The position numbers were made by a program, and so were the translations under genes. Source: Chthoniobacterales bacterium (GTDB lineage Bacteria; Verrucomicrobiota; Verrucomicrobiia; Chthoniobacterales; UBA10450). From it: a stretch of DNA of 53,664 bases. The notes beneath the pieces were generated by a model that did not search any database, had not been told where the DNA came from, and saw nothing but the letters and a program-made list of their open reading frames with translations. Of the stretch, positions 51,455 to 53,664 are shown piece by piece; position 1 is the first letter of the stretch, and the number at the start of each line of letters is the position of its first letter. The stretch spans positions 1 to 53,664 of the forward strand of contig JACDGS010000029.1 in the NCBI GenBank assembly GCA_013821455.1, in the 5' to 3' direction.

Positions 51455-53664
51455 TTAATCGCAGGGTGTAAGGGAATAGTGAGCGTCTTCAGGTCCTACC
51501 GTCCGACCTGACAAGGGATTCACCGCCTGGGCATCGGGACCTACGCCATTTTCATAAACAGCGTAGCCATTCGGATTAATATCGGTTGGATCCATTATCC
51601 GGACGGTATTAACCTGACCGTTCAACCCCCCCGATCCACCTTGATAACTGAAGCCTGTTATAATGCCAGAATTATTAATCACCGGTACGGGCCCGTTGGC
51701 ACCGGGAGGAATCGATACTGCGGAACCGGAACCGTTTGGTGCAACGAACGCGGGTCCATTGTGGACAAGAACTGCATCCTTGCCCGCAAAATAGTCGTGA
51801 TCGCGAGCAACGACGAGATTGTATGTCCTCTCCGATTCTTTCAAATCCGCTACCAAGACCGATTGGATAGACGCAGTTCTCCCTGACGCGAACCTTAGCC
51901 GCATGCCTTTCTTCAGATCGGCCGCTTTGATCCAACGCTTTTCGCTCTCCACCCAGAAAGGATGAGAACGAGTGGCCCGCATCGTCGTGCGGCCGATTCT
52001 CACAGTTGCCCAGTGATAGGTGACGCTCCGATTGAGCTTCTCGACCTTTCGATCCACGACTTTGGCCGTCTTGAAATCGTAGGCTTCAACCAAGTCGCCC
52101 GGCTTAATATCCTCAATCTTCACAGGCCCATTTGCGGTGGCTATTTCGGTCCCCTTTGGAAAGCAATTGATGGCCGAGCTTTCCGCCTCCACCGCCGTTG
52201 CCTCTTCTGCGGCGAATTCTCCGGACTCCCCCGCCGCGCCCAGAACAATAGCCACAAAAATAGCCTGCATTGGCGACATCCCCTGGAGGAGCGACGACTG
52301 GCCAAATGGTCTGTAGGCGAGAGGGGGTGGTGCAAGGGAGATGGTTGGACTCGCTAAAAGCGGCATTGGGCGGAGTCCAGTGCGAATGCTAAAACCTCCT
52401 CCTCCTCCGCCACTGCCACCGCCCCCAAAGTTGTCAATACTAAGTGATTCCCAGCCACCGCCTCCTGTAGACACGAGAGCACTACCTTCACCATACCTCA
52501 GAGGGTCACCACTCGACGAGAGGTCGGTAACTATAATTCTTTTTATAACAGTAGGCACGGCATCCGGAGTTTTTTCGTTAACCCCCAAACCGCTGGGGTC
52601 ACGCGAATTCACCGGGTTATTGCCACAGTAGCGATAGATGTTAGCGGGATCGCCGCCAAACCCAATCGGGTCGGGTTGGAGGAAGCGGCCGATGCTTGGG
52701 AGGTAGGCGCGGTGGCGCAAGTCGTAGATTCCGAGCTGGCTATACCACTTCTGGCCGGTGAAGAGCATATCCACGCCGTAGGCGCTTTGGCCGAGATCCG
52801 TCGTGCCACCCGGAGCATAGAAGGCAGGACTACCTCCCACGTCATAGGTGTATTTCTCCAGGACAATGCCGCTCGCGTCGGCGATCCGGCTCGTGCTCCC
52901 AAGACCATCGGGGTAATAGTAAATCTGTTGCGGGTTAGGACTGCGCACAAGATCACCTCCCGCATAGATCCAGCGATTGAGCACATTCCCGCTCGCGTCA
53001 TACTCCGCCACACGCTCCGCGCCGTCCCAGACGCTGTAGGTTGCTATCCCATTCAGCACTCGCGCTACCTGCCGATTTAATCCATCATAGTAGAAATCCG
53101 AGTTAGTCCCAGTCTTATCCGCGCTCGTCAGCCGGTTCTGCGCGTCAAAGCTATAGGTCCAAGTATTGTAAGTGCTCAGGTTGCCGTTCCCTCCGTAGGT
53201 CAGAGCCTGGCCGCCCACCGTGGTGTATTGGTTCAAGTTATTCGCGGGCAAGTAGCTCATGCCGGCCGTGGTGTTAATCCTGTTTCCGCTCGGATCATAG
53301 CTCAGGCTGGTCGCGGTCCCTTCCAGACTAAAGCTGGTCATCTCGCTGTTCTTATTGTAAACCAGCGCATCGGTCACGCCTCCATCGCGCTGGATACTGT
53401 TGCGGTTACCGACTTCATCGTAGCCGTAGTTATAGACCTTGTTCACCGGCGGGCTGCCGAAGGTGTCGGTGATCTTCGTTAGGCGGTTCATCGCATCGTA
53501 GAGGTAGCCACTGGCCGCATTGGTCCCTGGCGTCCGGCCGGCGACGTTGCCATTAAGGTCATAAGTGTAGCTCACGACGTTGGCCGCGGCATAAGTCAGG
53601 TCCTGGAGCTGGTCGCGCGTGGTGTAGCCGTAGGTATAAAGGCTGGTCCCAGGAAAGACGGCCG
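51455..53664 (-). CDS. RHS/YD-repeat polymorphic toxin with Hint domain (5' part outside window)
   Basis: The frame is open to the right edge, so the N-terminus is missing; at least 735 residues are visible. They hold YD repeats (G-Y-L-Y-D-A-M-N-R-L, Y-D-P-S-G-N-R-I) and the RHS core end (Y-D-L-R-H-R-A-Y-L-P-S-I-G-R-F-L-Q-P-D-P-I-G-F). A variable linker with Gly runs follows, then a Hint domain starting N-C-F-P-K-G-T-E-I and ending A-V-L-V-H-N. The first Cys and terminal His-Asn are the autocleavage residues of Hint domains. About 100 residues of C-terminal toxin follow (I-P-P-G-A-N-G-P-V-P-V-I, N-P-N-G-Y-A-V-Y-E-N-G, N-P-L-S-G-R-T-V), of unrecognised activity. It lacks a DUF4157 core, so it is not an obvious eCIS cargo. 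Confidence 0.9.
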   Translation of the reverse strand, partial: AVFPGTSLYTYGYTTRDQLQDLTYAAANVVSYTYDLNGNVAGRTPGTNAASGYLYDAMNRLTKITDTFGSPPVNKVYNYGYDEVGNRNSIQRDGGVTDALVYNKNSEMTSFSLEGTATSLSYDPSGNRINTTAGMSYLPANNLNQYTTVGGQALTYGGNGNLSTYNTWTYSFDAQNRLTSADKTGTNSDFYYDGLNRQVARVLNGIATYSVWDGAERVAEYDASGNVLNRWIYAGGDLVRSPNPQQIYYYPDGLGSTSRIADASGIVLEKYTYDVGGSPAFYAPGGTTDLGQSAYGVDMLFTGQKWYSQLGIYDLRHRAYLPSIGRFLQPDPIGFGGDPANIYRYCGNNPVNSRDPSGLGVNEKTPDAVPTVIKRIIVTDLSSSGDPLRYGEGSALVSTGGGGWESLSIDNFGGGGSGGGGGGFSIRTGLRPMPLLASPTISLAPPPLAYRPFGQSSLLQGMSPMQAIFVAIVLGAAGESGEFAAEEATAVEAESSAINCFPKGTEIATANGPVKIEDIKPGDLVEAYDFKTAKVVDRKVEKLNRSVTYHWATVRIGRTTMRATRSHPFWVESEKRWIKAADLKKGMRLRFASGRTASIQSVLVADLKESERTYNLVVARDHDYFAGKDAVLVHNGPAFVAPNGSGSAVSIPPGANGPVPVINNSGIITGFSYQGGSGGLNGQVNTVRIMDPTDINPNGYAVYENGVGPDAQAVNPLSGRTVGPEDAHYSLTPCD

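Noticed and set aside
52341-52631. Proline-run frame on the + strand (P-P-P-P-P-L-P)
   Set aside because: It is the antisense of the Gly-rich linker of the RHS protein.
1-53664. CRISPR arrays, tRNA or rRNA genes, riboswitches
   Set aside because: None seen: no regularly spaced repeats, no cloverleaf with CCA end, no recognisable aptamer in the few intergenic gaps.

Overview
This window looks like chromosomal DNA from a GC-rich Gram-negative soil or plant-associated bacterium. Signs of an outer membrane are a TonB-dependent receptor, a lipoprotein lipobox and many secreted hydrolases. The gene mix (secreted GH92/GH47 mannosidases, an eCIS, a receiver protein with a C-terminal CxxC pair domain, a DUF6496-type basic protein, a GTCATTCCGAGCG-type interspersed repeat) would fit Verrucomicrobiota or a neighbouring phylum. 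That placement is an inference; no rRNA or marker gene is present.

Region 1 (1-23414, + strand) is an extracellular contractile injection system (eCIS, Afp/PVC-like). It begins inside a sheath gene and continues with two tube proteins, a DUF5908-type small protein, a LysM protein, a VgrG-like spike, a PAAR tip, a gp25 wedge protein, two baseplate J-type proteins, a 912-aa protein of unknown role, a tape-measure protein and an AAA+ ATPase. The genes are tightly packed or overlapping and read as one operon. It ends in a 2390-aa cargo gene carrying two complete eCIS cargo modules in tandem, each with its own leader motif, DUF4157 core (HExxH), helical region and a different C-terminal domain. 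This double effector is the most striking object in the window.

Region 2 (23461-27104, - strand) holds two overlapping secreted alpha-mannosidase genes, GH92 and GH47, which together suit stripping of high-mannose N-glycans. A decayed SDR gene and a small Lys/Ala-rich protein follow.

Region 3 (28260-38842, - strand) is a chemosensory cluster (Hpt, receiver, cheA, cheW, mcp, cheY, mcp, cheB, cheR) with no flagellar genes. cheA, cheR and one mcp each carry an apparent single-base frameshift, and the CheB receiver has lost its phosphorylation site. An oxidase fragment cut off by a MITE-like repeat lies at its end. The cluster appears to be decaying, or the assembly has errors here.

Region 4 (38120-50143) is a D-amino-acid/peptide scavenging locus: a divergent XRE-cupin regulator, a membrane serine hydrolase, a dipeptide epimerase/DgcA-like enzyme, a POT transporter, a TonB-dependent receptor, a DgcN-like protein, a second serine hydrolase and a D-aminoacylase-like amidohydrolase. 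Two promoter regions of the locus share the same two-box operator with 21-bp spacing.

Region 5 (50144-53664) is about 1 kb of non-coding repeat remnants, then a candidate immunity gene and the 3' end of an RHS/YD-repeat polymorphic toxin with a Hint autoprocessing domain (- strand, running off the right edge).

Across the window a 9-mer, GCCTAACGA, occurs 15 times by eye in either orientation, used in different reading frames and at gene junctions. It is absent from the eCIS structural genes.
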